The notes: a model not told the origin generated them from the letters alone. A stretch of 64,000 nt of DNA from Streptomyces kaniharaensis (GCF_009569385.1 NZ_WBOF01000001.1:4040001-4104000); one strand, 5' to 3'; counted from the stretch's first letter, positions 42,725-51,108 are shown. Translations and numbers: made by a program.

Positions 42725-43183
42725 CCGGGAGACCGGGGGTATCCGGGAACGCCCGGGAATACCCGGTTGCACCCGGGGGCGATCGGCAACGACCGGCCGG
42801 TGGCTGTGCGGGCAGCTGATTCGGCCGGGAGCACGATGAACGAGTCGGTGGGCTGACCGGGAGCGGGGGCTCCCGGTCCGGCCCTGGACGTGGTGGGTCC
42901 GCGGCTTCCTCCGTGGCAGTGACCCTTGGCCCTGTCTCGCGACTCTGTGCCGTGGCTCTGTGCCGTGGCTCTGCCCCGTGGCGCTGCCCCGTGGCGCTGC
43001 CCCGAGGCTCATAGCCGGGTGAAGGCGGTTCGCGCCGGTATGGCAGAATGGACAGCTGAGTACTCGGCAGCCGAGCAGGACCCCTCTCTCCTACGGCTGG
43101 CGTGTCCCATGACCGGCCCGCTCCGCAACCCCACGCGATGGCGAGGCTGCTCACCCACGTCAACACCAGGAGAATCCACTCCC
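42725..43183 (+). other. Spacer with a minisatellite and the rpsP promoter/leader
   Basis: 459 bp without a gene. After a stretch of CCCGGG-rich repeats (42725-42780) comes a 13-bp minisatellite (listed separately). A -10-like CAGAAT at 43044-43049 precedes a leader with the hairpin CTCGG-CAG-CCGAG (43063-43075), followed by a pyrimidine-rich CCCCTCTCTCC element that I recall as conserved in Streptomyces rpsP leaders. Confidence 0.5.
42943..43007. repeat. 13-bp minisatellite, five tandem units
   Basis: Five head-to-tail 13-bp units without gaps: CTCTGTGCCGTGG twice, CTCTGCCCCGTGG, CGCTGCCCCGTGG and CGCTGCCCCGAGG. The gradual drift along the array suggests stepwise duplication. Confidence 0.9.
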
Positions 43184-43612
43184 GTGGCAGTCAAGATCAA
43201 GCTCAAGCGTCTCGGCAAGATTCGCTCCCCGCACTACCGCATCGTCGTCGCCGACGCCCGCACCAAGCGTGACGGTCGCGCGATCGAGGAGATCGGCATC
43301 TACCAGCCGACCTACAACCCCTCGAAGATCGAGGTCGACAGCGACCGTGCCCAGTACTGGCTGTCCGTCGGCGCCCAGCCGACCGAGCCGGTGCTCGCCA
43401 TCCTCAAGCTGACCGGCGACTGGCAGAAGTTCAAGGGCCTGCCGGCCCCGGCGCCGCTGAAGGTCGCCGAGCCGAAGGTCGAGGACTACTCGCACCTGTT
43501 CGCCAAGGCCGTCGCCGGCTTCGAGGACGCCACCACTGGTGTCGCCATCACCCCGAAGGCCAAGAAGTCGGACAAGGCCGAGGCTGAGGCCGACGCCGCC
43601 GCCGAGGCCTGA
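43184..43612 (+). CDS. rpsP: 30S ribosomal protein S16
   Basis: A 142-residue S16: VAVKIKLKRLGKIRSPHYRIVVADARTKRDGR and IEEIGIYQPTYNPSKIEVDSDRAQYWLSVGAQPTE are the conserved core; the last 50 residues are an alanine/glutamate/lysine-rich actinobacterial extension. GTG 43184 follows AGGAGA. It opens the rpsP-KH-rimM-trmD operon. Confidence 0.97.
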   Translation: MAVKIKLKRLGKIRSPHYRIVVADARTKRDGRAIEEIGIYQPTYNPSKIEVDSDRAQYWLSVGAQPTEPVLAILKLTGDWQKFKGLPAPAPLKVAEPKVEDYSHLFAKAVAGFEDATTGVAITPKAKKSDKAEAEADAAAEA

Positions 43613-43614
43613 TC

Positions 43615-43854
43615 GTGATCGAGGACGCCCTCGACCACCTGGTGAAGGGCATCGTCGAGCACCCCGACGACGTGCAGGTGCGCTCGCGCAACCTGCGTCG
43701 GGGCAACACCATCGAGGTGCGCGTACACCCCGATGACCTCGGCAAGGTGATCGGCCGGGGCGGCCGTACGGCGCGCGCGCTGCGCACCGTGGTCGGCGCC
43801 CTGGGCGGTCGCAACGTCCGGGTCGACCTGGTCGACGTGGACAACATTCGCTGA
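43615..43854 (+). CDS. khpA: KH-domain RNA-binding protein KhpA
   Basis: A 79-residue single KH domain. VHPDDLGKVIGRGGRTARALRTVV contains the GxxG loop (GRGG) that grips single-stranded RNA. Related KhpA/YlqC proteins act with KhpB on mRNAs in cell-division control. It starts GTG 43615, 2 nt after the rpsP stop. Confidence 0.95.
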   Translation: MIEDALDHLVKGIVEHPDDVQVRSRNLRRGNTIEVRVHPDDLGKVIGRGGRTARALRTVVGALGGRNVRVDLVDVDNIR

Positions 43855-43885
43855 CGCAGCTGCTCGTTCAGCCGTCAGGGCTTGG

Positions 43886-43923
43886 GGCCGACCGGGACGC
43901 CATGCGTCCCGGTCGGCCTTTTT
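43886..43923 (+). terminator. Rho-independent terminator/attenuator inside the rpsP operon
   Basis: A perfect 14-bp stem (43886-43899 and 43905-43918) followed by TTTTT, the most classical terminator in the window. It lies between the KH gene and rimM and is likely to reduce read-through, so S16/KhpA may be made in excess over RimM/TrmD. Confidence 0.85.
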
Positions 43924-44017
43924 CGCATCGCCTCTTTCACATTCAGTCTTCGCAATCCGCCTTCTCAATCCGTCTTCGCATCCCGTTTCGCTCAGGAACT
44001 CCAGGAGAACGATCACC

Positions 44018-44593
44018 GTGCAGCTCGTCGTCGGCAGGATCGGCCGCGCCCACGGCATCAGGGGGGACGTCAGCGTCGAGGTCCGCACCGACGAGCCGGA
44101 GCTCCGGCTCGGCCCGGGTGCCGTCCTGCTCACCGACCCCGCGTCGACCGGCCCGCTGACCGTCGAGTCCGGCCGGGTGCACAGCGGGCGGCTGCTGCTG
44201 CGCTTCGCCGGCGTCAAGGACCGCAATGCGGCGGAGGCGCTCCGGGGCACCCTGCTGATCTCCGAGGTCGACCCGGACGAGCGCCCCGAGGACCCGGAGG
44301 AGTACTACGACCACCAGCTGATCGGTCTGGACGTGGTGCTGCTCGACGGCACCCTGGTCGGCGAGCTGACCGAGGTCGTCCACCTGCCGTACCAGGACCT
44401 GCTCACCGTGAAGAAGTCCGACGGGACGGAGGTGCTGGTGCCCTTCGTCAGCCAGATCGTGCCGACCATCGACCTGGAGAACCAGCGCGCCGTGATCACC
44501 CCGCCGGCCGGGCTGATCGACCTCGAGCAGGCCGAGGTCGCCCGCAGCGCGTCCGCCGAGGCGGACGCGGCGGACGAGGAGGACTCCGAGTGA
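44018..44593 (+). CDS. rimM: Ribosome maturation factor RimM
   Basis: A 191-residue 16S/30S maturation factor. QLVVGRIGRAHGIRGDVSVEVRTDEPE is the RimM N-terminal domain, and DPEEYYDHQLIGLDVVLLDGTLVGELTEV opens the PRC barrel. VPFVSQIVPTIDLENQRAVITPPAGLIDL matches the family end. It binds S19 and helps the 30S head mature. GTG 44018 follows AGGAGAACG. Its stop overlaps the trmD start by 4 nt. Confidence 0.95.
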   Translation: MQLVVGRIGRAHGIRGDVSVEVRTDEPELRLGPGAVLLTDPASTGPLTVESGRVHSGRLLLRFAGVKDRNAAEALRGTLLISEVDPDERPEDPEEYYDHQLIGLDVVLLDGTLVGELTEVVHLPYQDLLTVKKSDGTEVLVPFVSQIVPTIDLENQRAVITPPAGLIDLEQAEVARSASAEADAADEEDSE

Positions 44594-45537
44594 CCGTCGA
44601 GGAGACTGCCGAGACCGCGCAGCCCGTCGAGGGTGCACAGACCGTCGAGGGTGCACAGACCGTCGAGGGCGTGAAGACCGCCGAGGACGTGCGGAGCGTT
44701 GAAGGCGTGCAGAGCGGGATGCGGATCGATGTCGTCACGATCTTCCCGGAGTACCTGGAGCCGCTGAACATCTCGCTGGTCGGCAAGGCCCGCGCCCGCG
44801 GCCAGCTGGACGTGCACGTCCACGACCTGCGCGAGTGGACGTACGACGTGCACCGGACGGTGGACGACAGCCCGTACGGTGGCGGCCCCGGCATGGTGAT
44901 GAAGCCCGAGCCGTGGGGCGAGGCCCTGGACGCGGTGGTCGCCGGCGGGCCCGAGGGTGAGGTGCCCACGCTGGTGGTGCCCACCCCCAGTGGGCGCCCG
45001 TTCACCCAGGAATTGGCCCAGGAGCTGGCCGGCCGCCCCTGGCTGGCGTTCACCCCCGCCCGGTACGAGGGCATCGACCGGCGGGTGATCGAGGAGGCGG
45101 CCACCCGGATGCCGGTGGTCGAGGCCTCGATCGGCGACTACGTGCTGGCCGGCGGCGAGGTCGCGGTGCTGGTGATGGTCGAGGCGATCGCCCGGCTGCT
45201 GCCCGGTGTGCTCGGCAACGCCGAATCCCACCGGGACGACTCCTTCGCCCCCGGCGCGATGGCCGACCTGCTGGAGGGCCCGGTCTACACCAAGCCCGCC
45301 GAGTGGCGCGGTCGGACCGTGCCGGACGTCCTGCTCAGTGGCAACCACGGCCGGATCGCGCGCTGGCGTCGGGAGCAGGCCTTCGCCCGCACGCTGGCGA
45401 ACCGGCCCGACCTGGTGGAGCGTTGGCAGTACGGCGCCTTCGACAAGAAGGACCGGGAGGCGCTCTCCATCCTCGGCCTGGCCTGGGACGAGCAACTCGG
45501 CCGATTTCTGTCCGTGGCCGACGATGTGGAAGAATAG
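44590..45537 (+). CDS. trmD: tRNA (guanosine37-N1)-methyltransferase TrmD with a repeat-encoded N-terminal extension
   Basis: TrmD methylates G37 of tRNAs to prevent +1 frameshifting. The core starts MRIDVVTIFPEYLEPLN at ATG 44719 (272 residues), and PYGGGPGMVM, FTPARYEGIDRRV and EASIGDYVLAGGE are the SPOUT-knot motifs. I place the start at GTG 44590 because a strong GGAGGA lies 6-8 nt upstream and it overlaps the rimM stop (GTGA), giving 315 residues. The added 43 residues contain five near-copies of a hexapeptide (VEGAQT type). ATG 44719 has only a weak ribosome-binding site. Both starts should be considered. Confidence 0.93.
   Translation: MTVEETAETAQPVEGAQTVEGAQTVEGVKTAEDVRSVEGVQSGMRIDVVTIFPEYLEPLNISLVGKARARGQLDVHVHDLREWTYDVHRTVDDSPYGGGPGMVMKPEPWGEALDAVVAGGPEGEVPTLVVPTPSGRPFTQELAQELAGRPWLAFTPARYEGIDRRVIEEAATRMPVVEASIGDYVLAGGEVAVLVMVEAIARLLPGVLGNAESHRDDSFAPGAMADLLEGPVYTKPAEWRGRTVPDVLLSGNHGRIARWRREQAFARTLANRPDLVERWQYGAFDKKDREALSILGLAWDEQLGRFLSVADDVEE
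44623..44712 (+). repeat. 18-bp tandem repeat encoding hexapeptides before the TrmD core
   Basis: Five consecutive 18-bp units (44623, 44641, 44659, 44677, 44695) encode PVEGAQ, TVEGAQ, TVEGVK, TAEDVR and SVEGVQ. The unit length keeps the reading frame of the GTG 44590 start. The repeats are degenerate towards the core. Confidence 0.9.
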
Positions 45538-45691
45538 GCCGCTGCTGTCTGTCGCTGGGCTCCTTCCCTAGGGGTCACGTGGACCGGCGCCCCCGCCACG
45601 GGGGGATCGCCGTCAGCCGATGCGGCCCGCAGCAGACCCCATTGTGACGAACTTCCGTGGGCGGCCCGTGGCGCCTGCGATGGAGAGCAAC

Positions 45692-46042
45692 ATGAGCAAC
45701 AAGCTCGCTGCTGTCGACGCGGCCTCGCTGCGTAGCGACATCCCGGCCTTCCGTGCCGGTGACACCCTGAAGGTTCACGTCCGGGTCATCGAGGGCAACC
45801 GCTCCCGTGTCCAGGTCTTCCAGGGCGTCGTCATCCGCCGCCACGGTGCGGGCATCGGTGAGACCTTCACCGTCCGCAAGGTCAGCTTCAACGTCGGCGT
45901 GGAGCGCACCTTCCCGGTGCACACCCCGGTCGTCGAGAAGATCGAGGTCGTGACCCGCGGTGCGGTTCGCCGCGCCAAGCTGTACTACCTGCGTGACCTC
46001 CGCGGCAAGGCCGCGAAGATCAAGGAGAAGCGCGACCGCTGA
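45692..46042 (+). CDS. rplS: 50S ribosomal protein L19
   Basis: A 116-residue L19, the family length. RAGDTLKVHVRVIEGNRSRVQVFQGVVIRRHGAG and VERTFPVHTPVVEKIEVVTRGAVRRAKLYYLR are its conserved blocks. L19 sits at the interface with the 30S subunit. ATG 45692 has GGAGAG 5 nt upstream; a second in-frame ATG at 45680 is less well placed. A 154-nt leader separates it from trmD. Confidence 0.97.
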   Translation: MSNKLAAVDAASLRSDIPAFRAGDTLKVHVRVIEGNRSRVQVFQGVVIRRHGAGIGETFTVRKVSFNVGVERTFPVHTPVVEKIEVVTRGAVRRAKLYYLRDLRGKAAKIKEKRDR

Positions 46043-46050
46043 TCCGCCGG

Positions 46051-46067
46051 CCCCGGCCTCGCCGGGG
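46051..46067 (+). terminator. Hairpin terminator after rplS
   Basis: 7-bp perfect arms (46051-46057, 46061-46067) with a CTC loop, extended by weaker pairing outside, 9 nt after the rplS stop. Confidence 0.5.
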
Positions 46068-46117
46068 ATCGGAGCGCTCTCGGGGGCGCCGCTGCCACAC
46101 GGTAAGCTCAGCCCCCG

Positions 46118-47017
46118 ATGAGCACGCATGAACCACCCGCGGACCGCGACGGCAGTCCCGCACCCACCGGTGCGGGCGCGCTGTCGCGGTCCGCGGTCCT
46201 TTCCGGGGGTATGCCGCAAGGTGCTCCGGACGGCGATCGGGGTTCCGCGCCGGAGGGTGATCGGGAGGCCGAGTCCGAGCCCGCTGCGGAGGCCAGCGCT
46301 GAGTCTGCGTCCGAGACCGCCCCGGACAACGAGGAGCCGGGCCGGTCCCACTCGCGCGACCTCCTGCTGCTGGCCGGTATCTGTCTGCTCAGCCTGCTCC
46401 TGGTGAACGCCTTCGTGGCGCGCCCGTTCGCAGTGCCGTCCGGGTCGATGGAGGACACCCTGCGCCCGGGGGACCGGCTGATCGCGAACAAGCTGGCCTA
46501 CACCTTCGGCGGCCACCCTCAGCGCGGCGACGTCGTGGTCTTCGACGGGACGGGCTCCTTCCTGCCGGAGCCGGACGAGCCGGCCGGGTTCTGGGACGGG
46601 CTGCGATCGCTCGGCCGGGACCTCGGGCTGGCCCCTGCCGGGAACACGGTCTACGTCAAGCGCGTGATCGGTGTCGGCGGTGACCGGGTTACCAGCACCG
46701 GCTCCGGCGGGCGGATCACCGTCAATGGGGTGCCGATCGACGAGTCCTCCTACCTGGCTCCGGGGGACGAGCCGTCGAGCGTGGCCTTCGACGTGGTGGT
46801 GCCGGTCGGCAAGCTGTGGGTGATGGGGGACCACCGCGGCGCCTCCCGCGACTCGCGCGATCACCTCGGTGAGCCCGGCGGCGGTTTCGTGCCCGAGAGC
46901 AGGGTGATCGGACGGGCGGACTGGGTGGTTTACCCGATCGCGCACTGGACCACCGTGGACCGGCCTTCGGCCTTCGCCGCGACAGCGGGGACGGGTGGTC
47001 ATGGGGACCAGAGGTAG
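46118..47017 (+). CDS. sipW: Type I signal peptidase 1
   Basis: A 299-residue membrane protease that cleaves secretory signal peptides. An acidic N-terminal tail precedes the anchor DLLLLAGICLLSLLLVNAFVA. The catalytic serine is in VPSGSMEDTLRPGDR and the lysine in VYVKRVIGVGGD. WVMGDHRGASRDSRDH is the third box (E). First of four tandem signal-peptidase genes; by order it corresponds to sipW of S. lividans. TAAGCT 9 nt upstream of the ATG hints at a leaderless transcript. Confidence 0.9.
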   Translation: MSTHEPPADRDGSPAPTGAGALSRSAVLSGGMPQGAPDGDRGSAPEGDREAESEPAAEASAESASETAPDNEEPGRSHSRDLLLLAGICLLSLLLVNAFVARPFAVPSGSMEDTLRPGDRLIANKLAYTFGGHPQRGDVVVFDGTGSFLPEPDEPAGFWDGLRSLGRDLGLAPAGNTVYVKRVIGVGGDRVTSTGSGGRITVNGVPIDESSYLAPGDEPSSVAFDVVVPVGKLWVMGDHRGASRDSRDHLGEPGGGFVPESRVIGRADWVVYPIAHWTTVDRPSAFAATAGTGGHGDQR

Positions 47018-47921
47018 AGGCCGGCTGGCCGACCGCCCGGCCCCGGATCAGGCGGAGTCGGTTGCGCCGGCACCAGTGCGCGGCCGGGCCGAGCGTCGTC
47101 GCACCGCCCGGCGGGCGGCCCGCCGTCGCAGGCGTTCGCTGCTACGCGAGTTCCCCCTGATCATCCTGGTCGCGCTGCTTGTGGCGCTGGTGCTGAAGAC
47201 CTTCGTGATCCAGGTGTTCGTGATTCCCTCGGGCTCGATGGAGCAGACCATTCAGGTCGGGGACCGGGTACTGGTGGACAAGTTCACCCCCTGGTTCGGC
47301 AGCGAGCCGCAGCGCGGCGAGGTCGTGGTTTTCAAGGACCCGGGCGGCTGGCTGGAGAACGATCGCAAGCCGTCCAACGACGGTCCGATCCTGAGCGGGG
47401 CCAAGCAGGTTCTCACCTTCGTCGGGCTGCTGCCGTCCGACAGCGAGCAGGATCTGATCAAGCGGGTCATCGGTGTCGGCGGGGACACCGTGGAGTGCTG
47501 CGACGCGCAGGGACGGCTCAGCGTCAACGGCACCCCGGTGAACGAGCCGTACCTCTCGCCCGGGAACCCGCCGTCCCGGCAACCCTTCAAGGTGAAGGTG
47601 CCGCAAGGGCGGCTCTGGGTCATGGGCGACCACCGTGACGTGTCCGCCGACTCCCGCTTCCACATGGGGAATCCGGGGCAGGGCACGATCCCCCTGAGCG
47701 GCGTGGTCGGCCGGGCCTTCGTGATCGCCTGGCCGCTGGACCGCTTCCATCAACTTGACGTGCCGAGTTCACTCTCCTCGTTGGCACGTGCTCCGCAGAG
47801 CAGCGGAGCCGCGCCGAATTCGGTGGCCGTTGGGCCGGTTCCCACGGAACCTCCGCTCGTTATGGGGGTGTTGGGCATCCTTCCGCTCGTCGTTCGCAGG
47901 CCGGGCCGGCTTCCGGAGTAG
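47001..47921 (+). CDS. sipX: Type I signal peptidase 2
   Basis: A 306-residue paralogue. A basic N-terminus (RRTARRAARRRRRSLLREF) precedes the anchor PLIILVALLVALVLKTFVIQVF. The serine box is IPSGSMEQTIQVGDR and the lysine box LIKRVIGVGGD. WVMGDHRDVSADSRFH is the third conserved box. PPLVMGVLGILPLVV near the C-terminus may be a second membrane span. It starts inside sipW (overlap 17 nt). By order, sipX. Confidence 0.9.
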   Translation: MGTRGRGRLADRPAPDQAESVAPAPVRGRAERRRTARRAARRRRRSLLREFPLIILVALLVALVLKTFVIQVFVIPSGSMEQTIQVGDRVLVDKFTPWFGSEPQRGEVVVFKDPGGWLENDRKPSNDGPILSGAKQVLTFVGLLPSDSEQDLIKRVIGVGGDTVECCDAQGRLSVNGTPVNEPYLSPGNPPSRQPFKVKVPQGRLWVMGDHRDVSADSRFHMGNPGQGTIPLSGVVGRAFVIAWPLDRFHQLDVPSSLSSLARAPQSSGAAPNSVAVGPVPTEPPLVMGVLGILPLVVRRPGRLPE

Positions 47922-48160
47922 GTCTCACCGACCGCCGACCCTCCGGGTCGCGCGCGTGGGACCGCGAGCCGGATGCCTTGGAGTGATAGAGAAGTGCAGG
48001 TGCGGCCGGGATCCCGGTCGGCTGCCGAAGGCTGTGCTCGTGTCAGGAGCGCCCGCGATGGGCAGCCCTGAGGCGTTCATGGTCGTGGTGAAAGTGGTGC
48101 CCGCTGTGCGGCACTGTGAGCGCGGGCGCGCGGGCGTCCGCACAGCAGGGAGGAGATGTT

Positions 48161-49162
48161 GTGGGGGATTTGGTGATCGGCGCCCGCTCAGGCGCCGGAG
48201 AGCCCGAGGGCTCCGGCAGCCGGGCGGCCCGGTCCGCCGAGTCCGCAGTGCCCTCGGCCTCGGTCGAGGACGCGGCGGCCCAGTCCGCCGACGAGCCGGG
48301 CGACGGGACGGACGGCTCCCCGGAGGAGGCCCCGGGCGGGAACGGGCCGGCAGACGAGTCGGGGGCGGAGGCTCCCGGCAAGGACAAGAAGCCGCGATCG
48401 TTCTGGAAGGAACTGCCGATCCTGATCGGCATCGCTCTGGTCCTCGCGCTGGTGATCAAGACCTTCTTCGTCCAGGCGTTCTCCATTCCGTCCGAGTCGA
48501 TGCAGAACACGCTTCAGGTCGGCGACCGTGTATTGGTGGACAAGCTGACCCCGTGGTTCGGGGCCGAACCCGAGCGCGGCGAGGTCGTGGTGTTCCGCGA
48601 CCCGGGCGGCTGGCTAAACGACGAGCCCGTCCAGCAGAGCAGCAACTCCTTCCTCCGGGGCGTCCAGGACGTCCTCAGCTTCGTCGGCCTGATGCCGTCG
48701 GCCAACGAGAAGGACCTGATCAAGCGGGTCATCGGGATCGGCGGGGACACCGTCGAGTGCCAGGCCGGAGGGCCGGTCAAGGTCAACGGTGTGGCGCTCA
48801 ACGAGCCGTACATCTACCCGGGAAACACCCCCTGCCAGCAGTCCTTCGGTCCGGTGAAGGTGCCACAGGGGCGGATCTGGGTGATGGGCGACCACCGCGG
48901 TGACTCGCTGGACTCCCGCTTCCACATGGACCAGCCCGGCGGCGGAACCGTCCCGGTGGACGACGTGATCGGGCGCGCGTTCCTTGTGGCCTGGCCGATC
49001 GACCGCTGGGCGACGCTGCCGGTGCCGAGCACCTTCGACCAGAAGGGCCTGGCGGCGGCCGTGCCGCTGGTGCCGCCGGCGGCCGGCGCGGTGGGCGCGG
49101 TCGGGCTGCTCCCGCTGGTGCGCCGGGTGCGGGACCGGGCGGACGGCCGGAAGGAATCCTGA
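48161..49162 (+). CDS. sipY: Type I signal peptidase 3
   Basis: A 333-residue paralogue. A long acidic, disordered N-terminus (about 85 residues) is followed by KKPRSFWKELPILIGIALVLALVIKTFF. The serine box is SIPSESMQNTLQVGDR, the lysine box LIKRVIGIGGD, and WVMGDHRGDSLDSRFHM is present. A C-terminal hydrophobic stretch (VPPAAGAVGAVGLLPLV) suggests a second span. GTG 48161 follows GGAGGAG. By order it matches sipY, the major enzyme in S. lividans. Confidence 0.9.
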   Translation: MGDLVIGARSGAGEPEGSGSRAARSAESAVPSASVEDAAAQSADEPGDGTDGSPEEAPGGNGPADESGAEAPGKDKKPRSFWKELPILIGIALVLALVIKTFFVQAFSIPSESMQNTLQVGDRVLVDKLTPWFGAEPERGEVVVFRDPGGWLNDEPVQQSSNSFLRGVQDVLSFVGLMPSANEKDLIKRVIGIGGDTVECQAGGPVKVNGVALNEPYIYPGNTPCQQSFGPVKVPQGRIWVMGDHRGDSLDSRFHMDQPGGGTVPVDDVIGRAFLVAWPIDRWATLPVPSTFDQKGLAAAVPLVPPAAGAVGAVGLLPLVRRVRDRADGRKES

Positions 49163-49307
49163 GCTCCACCAGGTCGTCCCCAGCTCTTGCGCGGGCCGTG
49201 GTACCGACGAGTAATCTGCTCGGACGTGCCACGGCCCGTCGGGTTTTCCGCCTGTGCCTCCGGCGCACCCGGGGCGTGCCCCGGTCGGTCATAGGTGGAC
49301 GGTGTCG

Positions 49308-50063
49308 ATGAGCAGTGTCGTGGAACAGACGGCCGGCCGTCCGTCGGCGCCGGCCCGGTCGGGTCATCGGCTTGCCGCCGTGCTGCAGGGAGTCGCTATC
49401 GCGCTCGGCCTTTTGCTTCTGGTCGGCGGCTTCGCCGTCATCGCGATCGGCTACCGGCCCTACAACATCCCCACGGCCTCGATGTCCCCCACGCTGCAGA
49501 TCGGGGACAAGGTGCTCGCCCGGAAGACCGACGGCGGCTCCGTCGGCCGCGGCGACGTCGTGGTCTTCAAGGACCAGGCCTGGGGTGACGAGCTCATGGT
49601 GAAGCGAGTCGTCGCGGTGGGCGGGGACACCGTGGCGACCACCGGGGACGACCGCCGGCTGACCGTGAACGGCAAGCCGGTGGACGAGCCCTACCTCGCG
49701 GCGCAGGGCCCGCAGGGCCCCACCTTCAGTGCCACGGTGCCGCCCGGCCGGCTGTTCCTGCTCGGTGACAACCGGCTGGCCTCTCTCGACTCCCGTACCC
49801 ACCTGGAGGTCGACGGCGGGACCGTTCCGGCCGATGAGGTGGAGGCCAGGATCGAGGCCACCGTGATGCCGTTCGGCCGGATGGGCGAGCTCGGCCGGAC
49901 CGGCGCCTTCGACGGGATCCCCGGCCCGCGGGCCGGCGAGCCGGGGCCGCTGGTGCCGGCTGCCGTCGCCACCGTGGCCGGCGCAGCCCTGATCGTCGTG
50001 ACCTCGGCGGTGGGTGGGATGGCGGGCCTGGCTCGCAGGCTCCGCCGGGGGCGCGCATCCTGA
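49308..50063 (+). CDS. sipZ: Type I signal peptidase 4
   Basis: A 251-residue paralogue, the most divergent. Anchor: VLQGVAIALGLLLLVGGFAVIAI. The serine box reads NIPTASMSPTLQIGDK, the lysine box LMVKRVVAVGGD, and FLLGDNRLASLDSRTH is the third box. A second hydrophobic segment (GPLVPAAVATVAGAALIVVTSAV) closes the protein. By order, sipZ of S. lividans. ATG 49308 has a weak GGTGGACGG upstream. Confidence 0.9.
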   Translation: MSSVVEQTAGRPSAPARSGHRLAAVLQGVAIALGLLLLVGGFAVIAIGYRPYNIPTASMSPTLQIGDKVLARKTDGGSVGRGDVVVFKDQAWGDELMVKRVVAVGGDTVATTGDDRRLTVNGKPVDEPYLAAQGPQGPTFSATVPPGRLFLLGDNRLASLDSRTHLEVDGGTVPADEVEARIEATVMPFGRMGELGRTGAFDGIPGPRAGEPGPLVPAAVATVAGAALIVVTSAVGGMAGLARRLRRGRAS

Positions 50064-50175
50064 GCACGATCGCCGCAGGCCGGGCCGCTCTTCCGAACAT
50101 CGCCCCGGACGGACGCGCCGGGTGGCAGGATCGGTACTGCCACCGATGCGAACGGAAGGAGCGTGGAGAGCTGCC

Positions 50176-50649
50176 ATGACGGCACAGCGTCGCAGGGCGG
50201 CGCGGATCCTGCTGCTCGACGGGCTGGACCGCATCCTTCTCTTCCTGGGCGCCGACCCGGCGGTGCCGGGCGTGACGTGGTGGTTCACCCCCGGGGGCGG
50301 CTTGGAGCCCGGAGAGGACGTACGCGAGGCCGCCGCGCGGGAGCTCGCGGAGGAGACCGGCTTGCGGGACGTGGAGCTGGGGCCCTTGGTGGGGTACGGC
50401 ACGGTGTCGTTCTCCTTTCAGGGACAGCGCTACGAGCAGGAGCAGTGGTTTCATCTGGCCCGGACCGGGGACACGGGCCTGGACCATTCGGGGATGGGCG
50501 GGGACGAGCACGCCCAGCTGCTCGCGGCACGCTGGTGGACGGTCGAGGAGCTGAGGGAGACCGCCGAGACGGTCTACCCGGTCGGACTGGCCGAGTTCCT
50601 GGAGCGGCTGCTGGCGGAGGGCCCGCCGGTCACTCCGGTACGGCTCTGA
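50176..50649 (+). CDS. NUDIX hydrolase
   Basis: A 157-residue NUDIX protein. The full box is present: GGGLEPGEDVREAAARELAEETGL, with the metal-binding glutamates (RELAEETG). RAARILLLDGLDRILLFLG and WFTPGGG are the flanking strands. The substrate (nucleoside diphosphate derivative) cannot be told. ATG 50176 follows GGAGAG. Confidence 0.92.
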   Translation: MTAQRRRAARILLLDGLDRILLFLGADPAVPGVTWWFTPGGGLEPGEDVREAAARELAEETGLRDVELGPLVGYGTVSFSFQGQRYEQEQWFHLARTGDTGLDHSGMGGDEHAQLLAARWWTVEELRETAETVYPVGLAEFLERLLAEGPPVTPVRL

Positions 50650-50704
50650 GCGTGGGTGCTGTGGTCCACAATGGGTGGACGCGACAAGTTGAGGGGACGC
50701 CTGG

Positions 50705-51031
50705 ATGAGTGCCGAAGATCTCGAGAAGTACGAGACCGAGATGGAGCTCAAGCTCTACCGGGAGTACCGGGACGTCGTCGGCCTGTTCAAGTACGTGATC
50801 GAAACCGAGCGACGTTTCTACCTCACCAACGACTACGAGCTGCAGGTGCACTCGGTCCAGGGCGAGGTCTTCTTCGAGGTGTCGATGGCGGATGCGTGGG
50901 TCTGGGACATGTACCGGCCGGCTCGGTTCGTCCGCAAGGTCCGGGTGCTGACCTTCAAGGACGTGAACATCGAGGAACTCGCGAAGAGCGATCTGGAGCT
51001 CCCCTCGGACGACTCCGGCTTCGGGAACTGA
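50705..51031 (+). CDS. DUF2469 family protein
   Basis: A 108-residue actinobacterial protein of DUF2469. MSAEDLEKYETEMELKLYREYRDVVGLFKYVIETERRFYLTNDYELQ and FEVSMADAWVWDMYRPARFVRKVRVLTFKDVNIEEL are highly conserved in the phylum. No known function; it lies with yraN-yifB-dprA as in other actinobacteria. Start ATG 50705, preceded by GAGGGGACG. Confidence 0.9.
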   Translation: MSAEDLEKYETEMELKLYREYRDVVGLFKYVIETERRFYLTNDYELQVHSVQGEVFFEVSMADAWVWDMYRPARFVRKVRVLTFKDVNIEELAKSDLELPSDDSGFGN

Positions 51032-51108
51032 CGTTGGACCGCCCGGTCCCTCGCTGTCCAGAGGAATTTCGCGTGGTCGGGGATTCTCACTCCTGCGGGT
51101 GACGACAG

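Noticed and set aside
45538..45691. L19 leader riboswitch-like RNA before rplS
   Set aside because: The firmicute L19 leader architecture is not recognisable; the region only shows GC-rich pairing expected by chance.
47755..48903. Long forward frame overlapping sipX-sipY
   Set aside because: It is out of frame with both peptidases, cysteine/arginine-rich and lacks a ribosome-binding site; the sipX and sipY products account for the region.
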